Virus record (IMG/VR): IMGVR_UViG_3300013119_001005
Coordinates: 1 to 38,586 of that record
DNA: 38,586 nt
Strand: one strand, 5' to 3'
Origin: a virus
Shown here: positions 6,229-14,150 of the stretch, one piece after another
How the letters are laid out: each line of letters starts with the position of its first letter
Position numbering within the stretch: the first letter of the stretch is position 1
Notes under the pieces: model-generated
What the model was told of the DNA's origin: nothing
Databases searched by the model: none
What the model saw: only the letters and a program-made list of their open reading frames with translations
Program-made: the position numbers and the translations under genes

Positions 6229-6315
6229 ATAACCAATTTAATCAATTTTCATAGTCTTAATATAATATACTTTACCAGGGAAATTGACTACATTACTGAA
6301 AAACAGGAGAAAACG

Positions 6316-6378
6316 ATGCAGTATGGTGCTATTATGCGCTGTTTCTATGATATACAGCGTGAAACAGGAGAAAACTAA
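6316..6378 (+). CDS. Possible 20-residue leader ORF
   Basis: A good ribosome-binding site (AACAGGAGAAAACG directly before ATG) opens a 20-codon ORF (MQYGAIMRCFYDIQRETGEN). Within it CGCTGT and ACAGCG can pair. The AACAGGAGAAAAC sequence recurs at its 3' end (6363-6375), followed by another very short ORF (6386-6403) that overlaps the inverted GTCGCTGTAAG box. It may be a leader peptide rather than a functional protein. Confidence 0.35.
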   Translation: MQYGAIMRCFYDIQRETGEN

Positions 6379-6392
6379 CAGGGGTATGCACA

Positions 6393-6406
6393 GGTCGCTG
6401 TAAGAA
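6393..6406 (-). repeat. Inverted copy of the CTTACAGCGACC box
   Basis: GGTCGCTGTAAGAA is the exact reverse complement of TTCTTACAGCGACC seen at 2440-2453. It points leftward toward the minus-strand cassette. As with the copy at 4880, TTTCTCCTGTT follows it in the reading direction. Confidence 0.6.
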
Positions 6407-6552
6407 AAGTCTGAGTTTTAGAGAAAACTAATAGGAATGTTGCCTAATTTGGTTAGCAATAACAGGAATATCGCATTGAAAGTTCATTGAAAAAAGCAAA
6501 GTCAAAAATTTTCTGGGAAAAAAATCAGTATTTGGAAAAGACTATGAGATTT

Positions 6553-6565
6553 TTGTATATTAAAG
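6553..6565 (+). promoter_or_regulatory. Candidate phage promoter motif, copy 1
   Basis: TTGTATATTAAAG ends one base before the ATG at 6567. Similar 13-mers lie at 8328-8340 and 8765-8777, each before a gene or intergenic start. If TATATT acts as a -10, transcription would begin at about the ATG itself, giving a leaderless mRNA; no Shine-Dalgarno is visible here. Confidence 0.4.
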
Positions 6566-6566
6566 T

Positions 6567-7211
6567 ATGGATATTATAAAATATAACCAAATTAGGCAAC
6601 AATTAGTTTCTTGTGAGAATATCGAAGAGATAAAAGATATCCGTGATAAGACGGTAGCGTTACGGAGCTATGCAAAGCAATGTAAGGAAAGTTTGGAGAA
6701 GCAAAATGAGATTGCGGAAATAAAACTTCGTGCCGAAAGAAGGTGCGGGCAGCTATTAGAAAAGATGGATAAATCAAAAGGTAATGCGGATCGAGGAAAA
6801 GATAGAGGTAAGAAGACTTTAGAAGAAATTGGGGTAAATAGAAATCAGAGTAGTAATTGGCAGAAGTTGGCTCGGATGAGCAATGAAGACTTTGAAAAAT
6901 GGTTGGAGGAAAAGAAAACTGCTGGGGAAGAAATAACTCTGAGTTCTATATTGAGGGATTATATTGAAGTTTCTAATAAAGAATCAGAGGACTTTGGAGT
7001 GGATTTTGAAATACCTGAATACGATGAGGATAGAGATTCTAGAATTAGCTTAGTTAATTATGTAGATACTGGATTGTCTTCTAAAACTTTCGTATTCAAT
7101 AAATCTGATCTCATAGAAATCTTAGAAATACTTAAAGGGCGAACTCCTGAAGAACAGGGTAAATTGATATATAGCACATTAAAGGAATTTAAAAAGCATG
7201 ATAATAATTGA
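6567..7211 (+). CDS. RAER-motif phage accessory protein
   Basis: The 214-residue product has a helical N-terminal half with IAEIKLRAERRCGQLLEKM, then a Gly/Lys/Arg-rich stretch and TLEEIGVNRNQSSNWQKLAR. This signature occurs in many phage proteins, often before ParB-like or MT-A70-like domains, and looks like a DNA-binding module (TLEEIGV-SSNWQKLA resembles a helix-turn-helix). The remaining part is acidic and has no recognised catalytic domain, so I infer a regulatory or DNA-binding role. It overlaps the downstream radical-SAM gene by 14 bases. No ribosome-binding site is visible, and the promoter-like motif at 6553 suggests leaderless translation. Confidence 0.6.
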   Translation: MDIIKYNQIRQQLVSCENIEEIKDIRDKTVALRSYAKQCKESLEKQNEIAEIKLRAERRCGQLLEKMDKSKGNADRGKDRGKKTLEEIGVNRNQSSNWQKLARMSNEDFEKWLEEKKTAGEEITLSSILRDYIEVSNKESEDFGVDFEIPEYDEDRDSRISLVNYVDTGLSSKTFVFNKSDLIEILEILKGRTPEEQGKLIYSTLKEFKKHDNN

Positions 7212-8304
7212 CTCTTCACAAAACCATATTTGTTCAGTACCGGTTAGAATGGATACATATAATCATTGTACATTTGGTTGTACTTACTGCTTCGCCAATG
7301 AATTTAGAGATCATCAACCTAATCTGAGTGGAGAAATTGAGAAGAAAATCAATCTATCTTCAAACCCAGATAGATTGATTAAACGTTTACCTTATCTAGA
7401 AGGTACCCCTATACATTGGGGTGGAATGAGTGATGGTTTCCAACCTATTGAAGAAATTAAAAGAAATAGTTTAAAATTAATGGAACATTATAATAAAATT
7501 AAATACCCTATTATAATCTCTACAAAATCAACTTTATTAGCTGAAGAACCTTATTTTTCATTGTTGAAAGAAGGTAATTACGCTATACAAGTCTCAATAT
7601 TCGGGAAATCCTGTGAATTGTACGATAAAGGTGCTCCGAAATATTCAGAACGTGTAGAATTTATCCAGAAAATCTCCTCTTATGTTCCTGTAATTGTTCG
7701 AGTCCAACCTTATATCGTGAAATTCCACAATGAAGTCTTAGAAATGATCCAAGAATTAAAAGAGGTTGGAATAAAAGGGATAACAGTTGAAGGAATTAAA
7801 CGAAAAGAAGCTACAAAAGGTTTCTTGAGAAAAAGTTTATCCGAATATGTATATCATCCTTCTTTTTTATTCCCTTATTTTAGAGAATTGAGAGAAAAAT
7901 GTCATCAAGTAGGGATCCAATTTTTTGCGGCTGAGAATTTACTCAGATTTATGGGAGATTCTTTAAATTGTTGTGGGTTTGAAGATATACGGGGCTTCGA
8001 AAATTCTAATACCTTAAATATCTTACAATTATTCCAATATAAAGAGATTACTTTTTCCAATTTACCAAAAATTAAGGGTATTGGTGGACAGGGATTTACT
8101 CAGACTACTGTTAAAAACCGGGTTATACAGTCTTTAAATAAAGAATCTGAGTATGGTTTTTATAATTTCTTAAGGTGGTATGTAAATCATGGGTTTTTTA
8201 AACAAGAATATTTGTTGAAAATCGTAGGGGAAGATTCTCAAGACAATTATATCTTTGAATGTTCTGATCCCGAAATTGAAGAATATAGAAAATCTTTAAT
8301 TTAA
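7198..8304 (+). CDS. Radical SAM protein, spore-photoproduct-lyase-like (COG1533-type)
   Basis: The 368-residue product carries C24-x3-C28-x2-C31 (HCTFGCTYCFAN), the ligand set for a radical-SAM 4Fe-4S cluster. Further on are GGMSDGFQPIEEIKR and IIISTKSTLLAEE, matching the TDxYQPxE and TKS elements of the SplB-like/COG1533 group. Members cleave S-adenosylmethionine to start radical chemistry; the named SplB enzyme repairs spore photoproduct in DNA. The C-terminal third (about 250-368) is not recognised and the substrate here is unknown; DNA repair or modification is possible. It overlaps the upstream RAER protein gene by 14 bases and so is probably co-translated with it. Confidence 0.8.
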   Translation: MIIIDSSQNHICSVPVRMDTYNHCTFGCTYCFANEFRDHQPNLSGEIEKKINLSSNPDRLIKRLPYLEGTPIHWGGMSDGFQPIEEIKRNSLKLMEHYNKIKYPIIISTKSTLLAEEPYFSLLKEGNYAIQVSIFGKSCELYDKGAPKYSERVEFIQKISSYVPVIVRVQPYIVKFHNEVLEMIQELKEVGIKGITVEGIKRKEATKGFLRKSLSEYVYHPSFLFPYFRELREKCHQVGIQFFAAENLLRFMGDSLNCCGFEDIRGFENSNTLNILQLFQYKEITFSNLPKIKGIGGQGFTQTTVKNRVIQSLNKESEYGFYNFLRWYVNHGFFKQEYLLKIVGEDSQDNYIFECSDPEIEEYRKSLI

Positions 8305-8327
8305 TCCTTATATAATTCCTTTATCTA

Positions 8328-8340
8328 TTATATATTAAAG
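8328..8340 (+). promoter_or_regulatory. Candidate phage promoter motif, copy 2
   Basis: TTATATATTAAAG lies in the gap after the radical-SAM gene and differs from copy 1 (6553) at one base. It precedes a GGAGA-ATG site at 8361 by about 20 bases. Confidence 0.4.
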
Positions 8341-8360
8341 TATATACCTTCGGAGAACTT

Positions 8361-8468
8361 ATGCTTGATTTAATCTTTATTATATTACCATTTACTATAA
8401 TTTTAAAGATACTCCTCAAGACTTTTATTATCGTTTACGAGAAGGAACGCGATTATCAGAAGAATTAG
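8361..8468 (+). CDS. Possible 35-residue membrane peptide
   Basis: GGAGA (about 8352-8356) precedes an ATG opening 35 codons: a hydrophobic segment (residues 2-25) and a charged tail (VYEKERDYQKN). It overlaps, in another frame, the radical-SAM-like remnant at 8369-8740. It could therefore be an accidental ORF created by decay of that gene. The good start signal and promoter-like motif favour expression. Confidence 0.3.
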   Translation: MLDLIFIILPFTIILKILLKTFIIVYEKERDYQKN

Positions 8469-8740
8469 GAGGATTGATTTGTAGTGTACCTATGAGATAT
8501 GAACCTATTGAAAAATTTGATGTAAATAGAGCTTATGTTGGAAAATATTGGACAGAACAAAAGAAAAAGAATTTTCAGCTTTTATTAGCTACACAAAGTA
8601 TTAATGGTCAAGTAAGTCAAAATACTTTTAAAAGTTTTGAGTATTGGTTTGGAAAAAATGCTGAAGAATTTAATAAAATGCTAGCTTACCCTAAACTTTC
8701 TAAACTACTTAAAAGAAAAAAAGGATTTTCGCGGAAATAA
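8369..8740 (+). pseudogene. Remnant of a second radical-SAM protein (C-terminal part)
   Basis: One frame is open from 8369 (just after a stop) to 8740 but has no ATG until 8492. Its translation contains YNFKDTPQDFYYRLREG, then LICSVPMRYEPIEKFDV and NRAYVGKYWTEQKKKNFQLL. This pattern (DTPxDFYYRLR, then FPMRYxPl, then a Trp-containing segment) is typical of the C-terminal part of radical-SAM proteins such as those with B12-binding domains. The N-terminal SAM-binding part is absent, so I call it a degraded gene; a shortened protein starting at 8492 or at TTG 8474 is possible. An AGGAGG at 8467-8472 is badly spaced for either. Confidence 0.5.
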
Positions 8741-8764
8741 TATTTGCGATCATCTATAAAGCTA

Positions 8765-8777
8765 TTGTATATTAAGG
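8765..8777 (+). promoter_or_regulatory. Candidate phage promoter motif, copy 3
   Basis: TTGTATATTAAGG lies 42 bases before the ATG at 8819 and differs from copy 1 (6553-6565) at one base. Sequence just upstream (CTAT) is also shared with copy 2. Confidence 0.4.
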
Positions 8778-8818
8778 ATAACTATTCATGGGGAATAGTG
8801 TTAAATAGGAGAGAAGTT

Positions 8819-8962
8819 ATGCCAAAGAAGAAGAAGAAGAAAGAAAAGAAAATTAAAAAAGGGACTCGATTGGGTAAAGCCAATAGAAATGTTCAAAAAG
8901 GAATTGTCGCGAAACCAAAAGCTAAACCAAAAGCTAAACCAAAAGCTAAAGGCGGTAAATAA
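8819..8962 (+). CDS. Small highly basic Lys-rich protein with KPKA repeats
   Basis: Start 8819 is set by AGGAGA (8807-8812); a longer frame from 8744 would run through the promoter-like motif. The 47-residue product is mostly Lys/Ala/Pro: a poly-Lys start (MPKKKKKKEKKIKKG), RLGKANR, then tandem AKPK units. It resembles histone-H1-type tails and probably binds nucleic acid or acidic surfaces non-specifically. Its stop overlaps the next ATG by one base (TAATG). Confidence 0.6.
   Translation: MPKKKKKKEKKIKKGTRLGKANRNVQKGIVAKPKAKPKAKPKAKGGK
8912..8947 (+). repeat. 12-bp tandem repeat, three exact copies
   Basis: AAACCAAAAGCT is repeated three times head to tail, in frame, encoding the KPKA repeats of the Lys-rich protein. 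Copy number could vary by slippage without shifting frame. Confidence 0.9.
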
Positions 8963-9255
8963 TGGATTGGTTAAATAGTTTTTTAACGAATTGGGAATGG
9001 TGGGCTGGTGGTATATCGGCCAGTGCAGTCATTCTATGGGTATTACAAAAGATTCCTAATGATAAAATTCAAAGAGTTATCTTTAAAGCTTTTTATTGGT
9101 TAGGTAAAGTGATAACTTTAGGTTTGAGTGAATGGAAGTGGACAAAGAAATTTTGGAATACTGTAATTGAGCCTTGGTTTATTGACTTAATCGAAAATAG
9201 TGTTGAAACGATGGTAAGTGGATTTGTTTCAGGCTTGAGAGTTGATAATGATTAA
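8962..9255 (+). CDS. Putative membrane protein, possible lysis partner
   Basis: The 97-residue product has a Trp-rich N-terminus and a hydrophobic segment at about residues 13-31 (WWAGGISASAVILWVLQKI), then amphipathic helices (FKAFYWLGKVITLGLSEWKW) and a hydrophobic-polar tail. It overlaps the next small membrane protein by 8 bases. Two overlapping small membrane genes just before virion genes suggest a holin/antiholin-type pair, but no family signature confirms this. Confidence 0.5.
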   Translation: MDWLNSFLTNWEWWAGGISASAVILWVLQKIPNDKIQRVIFKAFYWLGKVITLGLSEWKWTKKFWNTVIEPWFIDLIENSVETMVSGFVSGLRVDND

Positions 9256-9475
9256 TCTAGGTTGGAAAAACTTAGTTAATTTATTTATAGGTGAGAATAG
9301 TAAAAAGCGTCAAATGGGGGTCTTAATGGCTATTGGTTTGGCGCTTCTTTATAAATTTAATTTCATAACTACTGATTTATTTAATACATTATGGCCACTT
9401 TGTTTGTCATGGACTGGGTTGGCCTTTTATTTTAGATTGAATAAATTGGCTAAAATTGTAAAGAAATCTAAATAA
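9248..9475 (+). CDS. Small two-helix membrane protein, holin-like
   Basis: The ATG at 9248 is preferred to an upstream TTG at 9242. The 75-residue product has two hydrophobic segments (about residues 24-40 and 48-64), a charged loop and a basic C-terminus (NKLAKIVKKSK), the usual layout of class II-type phage holins. It overlaps the upstream gene by 8 bases, and its TAA overlaps the next ATG (TAATG). A muramidase is encoded 8 kb away at 17450. Function is inferred from topology and size only. Confidence 0.45.
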   Translation: MINLGWKNLVNLFIGENSKKRQMGVLMAIGLALLYKFNFITTDLFNTLWPLCLSWTGLAFYFRLNKLAKIVKKSK

Positions 9476-12400
9476 TGAATTTTGAAGATATAGGCGTATT
9501 AAAACCCACCCGTACTGTTGATTATCTTATTCATTGTTTGTTTACAGGTGTTTCCACACTTAATTATAATTATGGTGAAAAAATAAGACAAACAGAAGGT
9601 GAGAAGACTTTTTTACTAGAAGATCTTTCCCCAAACCCTGATGATAAATTTATACCCCAATATTCTACACTACATGGAGATGCTCAAAAGTTGGTGGATC
9701 GTGGGGGTATAATTGTTCATACACGATATGACGTAGAAGGCGTGAAAAGTTATATAGCTAAAGGTAATATTGGTGGGGAGATTCAAGAAACTGAAGCAGA
9801 TACTTATGCTTTAGCTGTTTGTCGTTTTTATTTAATACGAGAACTTCATGGGGAACTAAATAGAGGGTCTGGTAAATTACTACACTTATCCCTTCAAGAC
9901 TTAAAACAATTTAACAATTATGATACAAGAATAATTACAGATAAAAAAGATTTAAAACATAATACAAAAAATCAATATTTTTCAAATAGAGATTTACATT
10001 TTCAAAATTGTTATGCTTATTACTCTACTCGAGATATTGATGGTTTTGGGAATGTTTTACCTTCACTTAGTGGGCAGTATTCTTTTAAACAAAATAGTCG
10101 AGGGATAGATACTTTTTATGATGTCGAAGTAGCTCATACAAATGGTGAAATAAATTTAGAAGGTGATTTTACAATTTCTGCTTGGTGGAAAGGTACAGAA
10201 CCGGGGAAATATTTTAATCAACTTGTTGGAGGCCCTGGAGGTGAAATAAATCTGATTTTTGCTGATACTTCAACTTTCATTACAATAAGGACTTTTGAAG
10301 GTATGGTAATGGTTCCCTACTATTTTTTATTCGGCGATTCTTTAGATCCAGCTTTTTTCCATCATATACGGGTTACTAGAGATATGAGTGAAAATGGTTT
10401 ATTAAATGTTTACCTTGATGGGACTGAGGCTCCTGCTTATGATACAAATAATATGCATTCTACAGGTCAATATATAATTCAAGATATAAGATTGGATGCC
10501 TTGCAAGGGGGATTAATTCATGATATCGCTGTTTTTGGTGATATCATAAGTGATGATTTAGTTCGAGATACTTTACGTAATCTCCCCTTATTATTTTCTC
10601 CAGGAAAAAATAATTTATTGCATTGGTGGAGATTTGGAAATAATGAAGGAGATGAATACCCAATAATAAGAGATGCTGCTAATCCTACAATAGGAAAAAA
10701 TTTATTTAAACCCTATCAAGAAAGTTTTAGTTATGATACATTAAACCACTGGGAAATATTAGGTAATAATACTTATTCTATTGAAGACGGTGCTTTACAT
10801 ATTGATTATGTAGATAATGAATCAGGAGCTATATTATCATTGGGTAAAGATTATGATTTAACCGAAGATATTGAAATAGGAAAATATATTCAATTTGGTT
10901 TTGATGCTAAAATAACTGATGAAGATCACCCAGTGGAATTATATCTTTCAGGTAAAGATGTATATGATACTTCTAGACCTAATAATTTTGTTAGAATAAC
11001 AAATGCAGATGAATATAAACGGTATAATTTATATGAATTTAAACGAAGTTCAGAATCGAACCCTACAGTATTTTTTAGGAATATGGAATCGGGGGTTAAA
11101 ATTAAAAATTTATCTTGTCAAGTATTGGGGGGGAAACCGGCAATACTAACAAGTATGGATCCCTTTAATTATATTGTTCGTCAAAACCCTCTTGAGGAAC
11201 AAATTTATTCACAACATTCTACTGCAATTTATAATGATGAAACAGTTCTCTTTAATTTTGGTATAAACCCTTACAAAGTAGGTGTCATTGCTGAAGAGGA
11301 GTTTACAATATCTTTTTGGTTCAAAGCTAAAGCAAATACATATTATTCTAATCTAATAAAGGATATGGGAGGAAGTAAAAATATTACTATTTATACCGCT
11401 GATACGAGTTATGCAGTATGGGTAGGTTCTTCTAATCTATATTCTTTACCTATCCCAACAGACACTTGGGTTAACATTTTAATTAATCGAGATTCAGCAT
11501 CAGATGTTAGGGTATACATGGATGGGGTTGAAAGTGATTCTGGAGCTCAAAATATAGTATTTGATTTTGAATTTGGTTCTTTGGGAACCCAAAATAATTA
11601 TTACTCTATTTCGGGTTTTAGTTTTTTTGATGAATATAAAACTTATTCGGATATTTTTGATGGTACTTTACCCATTAATTTATTAACTACTTCGGGTTTA
11701 ATAAATTGGTTAACTTTTGATAAAAAAGAAATAATTCAAAAACATGATGGTATATATCTTATGGCTGATTTAGGGACTAATTACCATCTAGAGGCGGCAT
11801 ATAATCCACATTTTGATCCTGAAATTAATATAGTTTCGGGACCTTTTCCTTCTACGAATTATGGGATTATTGAACATAATTCCCCTTATTGGTATAATTT
11901 AATTAAAGAAGATGATCAAAAACGGTCAAGATATAATGAACATACTAATATAGAAATATCATCTAACCATCTTTTAACCGGTTTTAAAACAGAGGTTTTT
12001 GATACTAAAACAAAGACTACTCAATTTCCTTTTTTAGATATTAGAAGTCATTATTCTAATAAAATTTATATACCTTTTGTTACAGGTTGTGGTGGAGAGG
12101 GAGTGAAAGGTATTAGAGATAACTCATTTAGTTGGGAAACCTGGGTAAGGTTTAATGATTTAGAGGATAATGATTCAATTATAACTGTTGGAAACCCCGA
12201 ATCTTATGGGGGTGGAGCTTCTTTATTTATCCATGAAATGAATACTGAATATTATATAAGTTTTCAATTAACTGATTCAGTAAATAATTTAACAGTTTTT
12301 AGGGATACAACTACTCCTATTTCTGTGGATGATTGGTATTATGTTAATATATCGCGAGTAGATACAGGAGTGATTATGTATATAGGGGATATTAATGGTC

Positions 12401-12771
12401 TATATGAAGCGGAAGGCTGGGGGTTTTCTCAAGGGGGAGAAGGTTTTTCTTCTGAATTAACTACTTCTAACCCTTTAACTTTAGGTAGTACTTATTCAGG
12501 GGGATTTAGAGGTAATGTAGGTTTTTCTGTTTTACGTTTATATGATAATGAAACAAGGAATGAGGTTAGTGCTCGGGTTATGCGTAATTTTATAAATGAA
12601 TCAAATTATTTTTTTAAAGGTAAAGGTTTTAATAATGTTTGGACTTATTTAGACTATAATAATTGTGTTTGGGGAATAAAACAACAGGTGGTAGTAGCGG
12701 CTGGGGGTGATCCTCAATCCGTGCCTCCTGAAATCCCCAATAGTGGAGGAGATAATCAATTTCCAGATTAG
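9475..12771 (+). CDS. Large LamG-domain protein, probable host-binding virion protein
   Basis: The 1098-residue product contains at least three LamG/concanavalin-like jelly-roll domains: about 220-365 (EGDFTISAWWKG ... VYLDGTEAP), about 600-760 (EEEFTISFWFKAK ... VYMDGVE) and about 880-1045 (NSFSWETWVRF ... WYYVNISRVDTG). A carbohydrate-binding-module-like stretch (about 410-560) lies between the first two. Such domains bind glycans, so a receptor-binding fibre or capsid-decorating adhesin is likely. The N-terminal 200 residues may be the virion attachment region. The ATG overlaps the previous stop and has no good Shine-Dalgarno, so translation is probably coupled. Its place upstream of the terminase rather than after the tail genes is unusual. 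Confidence 0.7.
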   Translation: MNFEDIGVLKPTRTVDYLIHCLFTGVSTLNYNYGEKIRQTEGEKTFLLEDLSPNPDDKFIPQYSTLHGDAQKLVDRGGIIVHTRYDVEGVKSYIAKGNIGGEIQETEADTYALAVCRFYLIRELHGELNRGSGKLLHLSLQDLKQFNNYDTRIITDKKDLKHNTKNQYFSNRDLHFQNCYAYYSTRDIDGFGNVLPSLSGQYSFKQNSRGIDTFYDVEVAHTNGEINLEGDFTISAWWKGTEPGKYFNQLVGGPGGEINLIFADTSTFITIRTFEGMVMVPYYFLFGDSLDPAFFHHIRVTRDMSENGLLNVYLDGTEAPAYDTNNMHSTGQYIIQDIRLDALQGGLIHDIAVFGDIISDDLVRDTLRNLPLLFSPGKNNLLHWWRFGNNEGDEYPIIRDAANPTIGKNLFKPYQESFSYDTLNHWEILGNNTYSIEDGALHIDYVDNESGAILSLGKDYDLTEDIEIGKYIQFGFDAKITDEDHPVELYLSGKDVYDTSRPNNFVRITNADEYKRYNLYEFKRSSESNPTVFFRNMESGVKIKNLSCQVLGGKPAILTSMDPFNYIVRQNPLEEQIYSQHSTAIYNDETVLFNFGINPYKVGVIAEEEFTISFWFKAKANTYYSNLIKDMGGSKNITIYTADTSYAVWVGSSNLYSLPIPTDTWVNILINRDSASDVRVYMDGVESDSGAQNIVFDFEFGSLGTQNNYYSISGFSFFDEYKTYSDIFDGTLPINLLTTSGLINWLTFDKKEIIQKHDGIYLMADLGTNYHLEAAYNPHFDPEINIVSGPFPSTNYGIIEHNSPYWYNLIKEDDQKRSRYNEHTNIEISSNHLLTGFKTEVFDTKTKTTQFPFLDIRSHYSNKIYIPFVTGCGGEGVKGIRDNSFSWETWVRFNDLEDNDSIITVGNPESYGGGASLFIHEMNTEYYISFQLTDSVNNLTVFRDTTTPISVDDWYYVNISRVDTGVIMYIGDINGLYEAEGWGFSQGGEGFSSELTTSNPLTLGSTYSGGFRGNVGFSVLRLYDNETRNEVSARVMRNFINESNYFFKGKGFNNVWTYLDYNNCVWGIKQQVVVAAGGDPQSVPPEIPNSGGDNQFPD

Positions 12772-12780
12772 GAGAAAAAG

Positions 12781-13404
12781 ATGGCAAAACAGGAAATAAT
12801 AACTTTTAATGTATCAGAGAATAGATTAGAATCACCCCAATCGGGGAGTTCTTATCTTTTTCCTGCAGATGTTTATATGTCTGAAGGAAAAGATTTTTTC
12901 TTTCAAGGTGTTTCTAAGTTAAATTTTGAAGATACTACTTGGCCCGTGATAAATTATGGTGCTGAAGTAGGAGACTATTGGAAATGTACTTCAGCCAATG
13001 GCGATGGTGCTTGGACTAAACATAAGGAATTTATCCGTAAACGAACTCGGGGCCTGTCAATGAATACAGTAACTTATATAGATTGGTATGGAGGGAATGG
13101 GACTACAGATTCAACGGCAATAAGAACTATTTGGAATCCTTCATATTCAGGAGAACTTCTAAAATTAAAATTAGGTTGTGAAGCAAGTTCTTCTGATACA
13201 AATGAATATTATCTTTATGATGCAGGAACTTTATTTGAATCGGGAATAATTACTTTATCTAGTCCGGGAGAAGGAACGATTAATTTTGATAGTGTTACTT
13301 TTGGGTTGGGAGCTTCAATACAACTAGGTTTTAGATCTACTACTTCTAGTGCAAATTCTTATTGGTTTATGGAATTAGTAGTCGCTTACAAGGATGAATT
13401 TTAA
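12781..13404 (+). CDS. Probable virion-associated beta-rich protein
   Basis: AGGAG lies just before the ATG, 9 bases after the LamG gene. The 207-residue product has Gly/Ser/Thr-rich beta-strand patterns and a Trp segment (GDYWKCTSANGDGAWTKHKE), followed by a strand-rich C-terminal half ending WFMELVVAYKDEF. That end looks like a small jelly-roll or fibre-tip domain. Together with the LamG neighbour it may form a receptor-binding pair. No family is firmly recognised. Its TAA overlaps the next ATG. Confidence 0.5.
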   Translation: MAKQEIITFNVSENRLESPQSGSSYLFPADVYMSEGKDFFFQGVSKLNFEDTTWPVINYGAEVGDYWKCTSANGDGAWTKHKEFIRKRTRGLSMNTVTYIDWYGGNGTTDSTAIRTIWNPSYSGELLKLKLGCEASSSDTNEYYLYDAGTLFESGIITLSSPGEGTINFDSVTFGLGASIQLGFRSTTSSANSYWFMELVVAYKDEF

Positions 13405-14150
13405 TGTCTGAACCATCAATGAATAGATTGAAACGTACATTTGATAAAAATGAAGAATTTAAAGGTGATCCACCTGTAATAGAGAAGGTTTCACCCTTAG
13501 AAGCTTATTCTTTAAAGGAAAATGGAGAACGTAATAGGAGGATTTGTGGAGCACAAAGAAGGGGTGCTCCACAAGGTTGGTATTGTATGAGACCTGCTGG
13601 TTCAGGGACTACACATAAAGGTATGGGGCCTTGTAAATTTCATGATACTGAAATTACAAAATCGACTAATACTTCTCTTTGGTATATTTTAAATAAAGGG
13701 GCAGGTCTTCCAGCCGTATTAGGTGAGTATTTAGAGAATGCTGAAAATATACAAGAAGATCATTTAGTGAAAGTGGATGATGATATCAAAATTCTATATG
13801 CTTTACAGTCTTTTATATTGTCACGAGATCCACTTACAAATTTAGATATAGATTTAGTTTTAAAGGTTAGTGAAAAAATCTTTAAAGCTAAAGAATTGAA
13901 AAAGAAATTAGATAAAGAAGTTAAACTTGATACAAAGACAGTAAAAGAATTTGTTAATCAAATTTTCTCTTTAATAATTTCAAATGCAAGTCAAAATGTT
14001 GCGAAGCGTATAATGACTGATATCTTAGATAAAGTTGTTATACCTTTTAATACTGAAGGTAGAGTTAAGGGAAATGATTTCTCTGTCAACGCTGAATATG
14101 AAGAAGTAGTGGAACAGTTGGAACTAACAACAAAAAAGGAGAGTAAATAA
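13404..14150 (+). CDS. Putative terminase small subunit with Cys/His cluster
   Basis: The 248-residue product has an N-terminal Cys/His cluster of zinc-ribbon type, running from RRICGAQ through YCMRPAGSGTTH to GPCKFHD. It resembles the CxxxxxxxGxRCxxxAGxGTxxCxxH motif in phage DNA-packaging and small-terminase-like proteins. The rest is helical (FKAKELKKKLDKEVKLDTKT). Small terminases recognise phage DNA and feed it to the large subunit. Position just upstream of the large-terminase gene, with only a GAF-like gene between, supports the call, but no classic DNA-binding domain was seen. The start overlaps the preceding stop. Confidence 0.5.
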   Translation: MSEPSMNRLKRTFDKNEEFKGDPPVIEKVSPLEAYSLKENGERNRRICGAQRRGAPQGWYCMRPAGSGTTHKGMGPCKFHDTEITKSTNTSLWYILNKGAGLPAVLGEYLENAENIQEDHLVKVDDDIKILYALQSFILSRDPLTNLDIDLVLKVSEKIFKAKELKKKLDKEVKLDTKTVKEFVNQIFSLIISNASQNVAKRIMTDILDKVVIPFNTEGRVKGNDFSVNAEYEEVVEQLELTTKKESK

